Position numbers and translations under genes: made by a program | Origin: Pelargonium nanum | Lineage: Eukaryota > Streptophyta > Magnoliopsida > Geraniales > Geraniaceae | Assembly (NCBI GenBank): GCA_036897485.1 | Contig: JAYMTF010001799.1 | Span: 1 to 21,232, forward strand | Direction of reading: 5' to 3' | Length of the DNA stretch: 21,232 bases | The notes under the pieces: model-generated | Databases searched by the model: none | What the model was told of the DNA's origin: nothing | The model's input: the letters and a program-made list of their open reading frames with translations, nothing else | Shown here: piece after piece, positions 20,697 through 21,232 of the stretch | How positions within the stretch are numbered: the stretch's first letter is position 1 | How the letters are laid out: every line of letters starts with the position of its first letter

Positions 20697-21232
20697 CATA
20701 CTTCATATTTGACGATAAAAAGACGAGTCTGACAAAGAGACGAAGACCTAACTAACTCGTGGGACACTTGGTTCGCAGACCAATCCGAAAATAGAAAACT
20801 GTGATGAGCCACAATGGCTAAAACACGAATGATCAAAACAAAGGCACTAGATTCTTCCCCATCAACTTGAATAATCAAATTGAAGGCACTGAATATCCTC
20901 CCCTCCAGGCTGAATAACACGAACAACTGACAACGATTGCACTTGAAGTTTAAGCCGACCACGTGGAGTGCTCTGCCAGCCGCTTCTTGTCACCATCTGA
21001 TCCGACAGCAAACTCGAAGTCTGATTCGACTGCTCTGACAAGATCACCACCTTCCAAATCACATTCTCTTTCTCTGCAATCGTCTCTCGCTGCCCCAACG
21101 CCAACCAAAAAACATATTGCGAATCAACACCACAAATATGCAAAGCCTAACAAAACTCTAACTTGCTATCAAAGCAAGACTCGCTATCAGAACGAGAAAG
21201 ACCGCAATTTGCAAAATGCAAATCCAAGAGAC
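20697..21232 (-). mobile_element. LINE 3' end, inverted relative to the copy at base 1
   Basis: Read on the - strand, the sequence first shows a W-x-x-x-P-x-G-R-L-K-L-x-V stretch near 20995-20940, like the start of the RNase H-like domain of plant LINE ORF2 (family pattern W-P-P-G-x-L-K-L-N-x-D). Further on, DWSANQVSHELVR at about 20795-20745 resembles that domain's C-terminal N-x-V-A-H-E-L-A-R motif. These parts lie in different frames, so the copy is degraded. Similarity to 1-375 covers most of that element's length. No A-tail follows at the 3' side, so the end near 20697 is approximate. The element continues past the window. Confidence 0.55.

Overview
The window is nuclear DNA from a flowering plant, almost certainly a eudicot. 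Evidence: AT-rich introns with GT..AG borders, a 14-exon gene whose protein is a plant-type URB1/Npa1 ribosome-biogenesis factor, a CC-NB-ARC-LRR immune-receptor sequence of the RPS2/At4g27190-like class, and a typical plant set of MITEs, a tRNA-derived SINE and LINE 3' ends. The species cannot be named from sequence alone.

Layout. 1-872 is transposon debris: two consecutive LINE 3' ends with A-rich tails, then a SINE, all on the + strand. 873-2415 is AT-rich intergenic sequence with one weak inverted repeat. 2416-2455 is a compact promoter module, a 17-bp tandem duplication followed by a telo-box. 2623-13371 (+) is the URB1 gene. I reconstructed 14 coding exons; the total coding length is divisible by three and gives about 2,651 residues. 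13372-15360 separates two convergent genes and holds three MITE-like elements: a GAGCATCT-type element, a long fold-back and a Stowaway. 15361-19694 (-) is the NLR sequence, with a recognisable CC, NB-ARC and LRR but an in-frame stop, a deletion in the GLPL motif and at least two frameshifts, so it is called a pseudogene. Its upstream region carries a 449-bp fold-back element (19786-20234). 20697-21232 (-) is another LINE 3' end, of the same family as the one at base 1 and in the opposite orientation.

How the genes work together. URB1 is a housekeeping nucleolar factor for early 60S subunit assembly. The NLR is, or was, an intracellular immune receptor. No shared pathway is implied. Their closeness may reflect old linkage, because I recall similar genes lying near each other on Arabidopsis chromosome 4. 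I found no clearly novel system. The most useful leads are the competing and duplicated splice donors in URB1, the stop-split NLR that may still yield an NB-ARC protein, and the two long fold-back elements that could feed small-RNA pathways beside the NLR.
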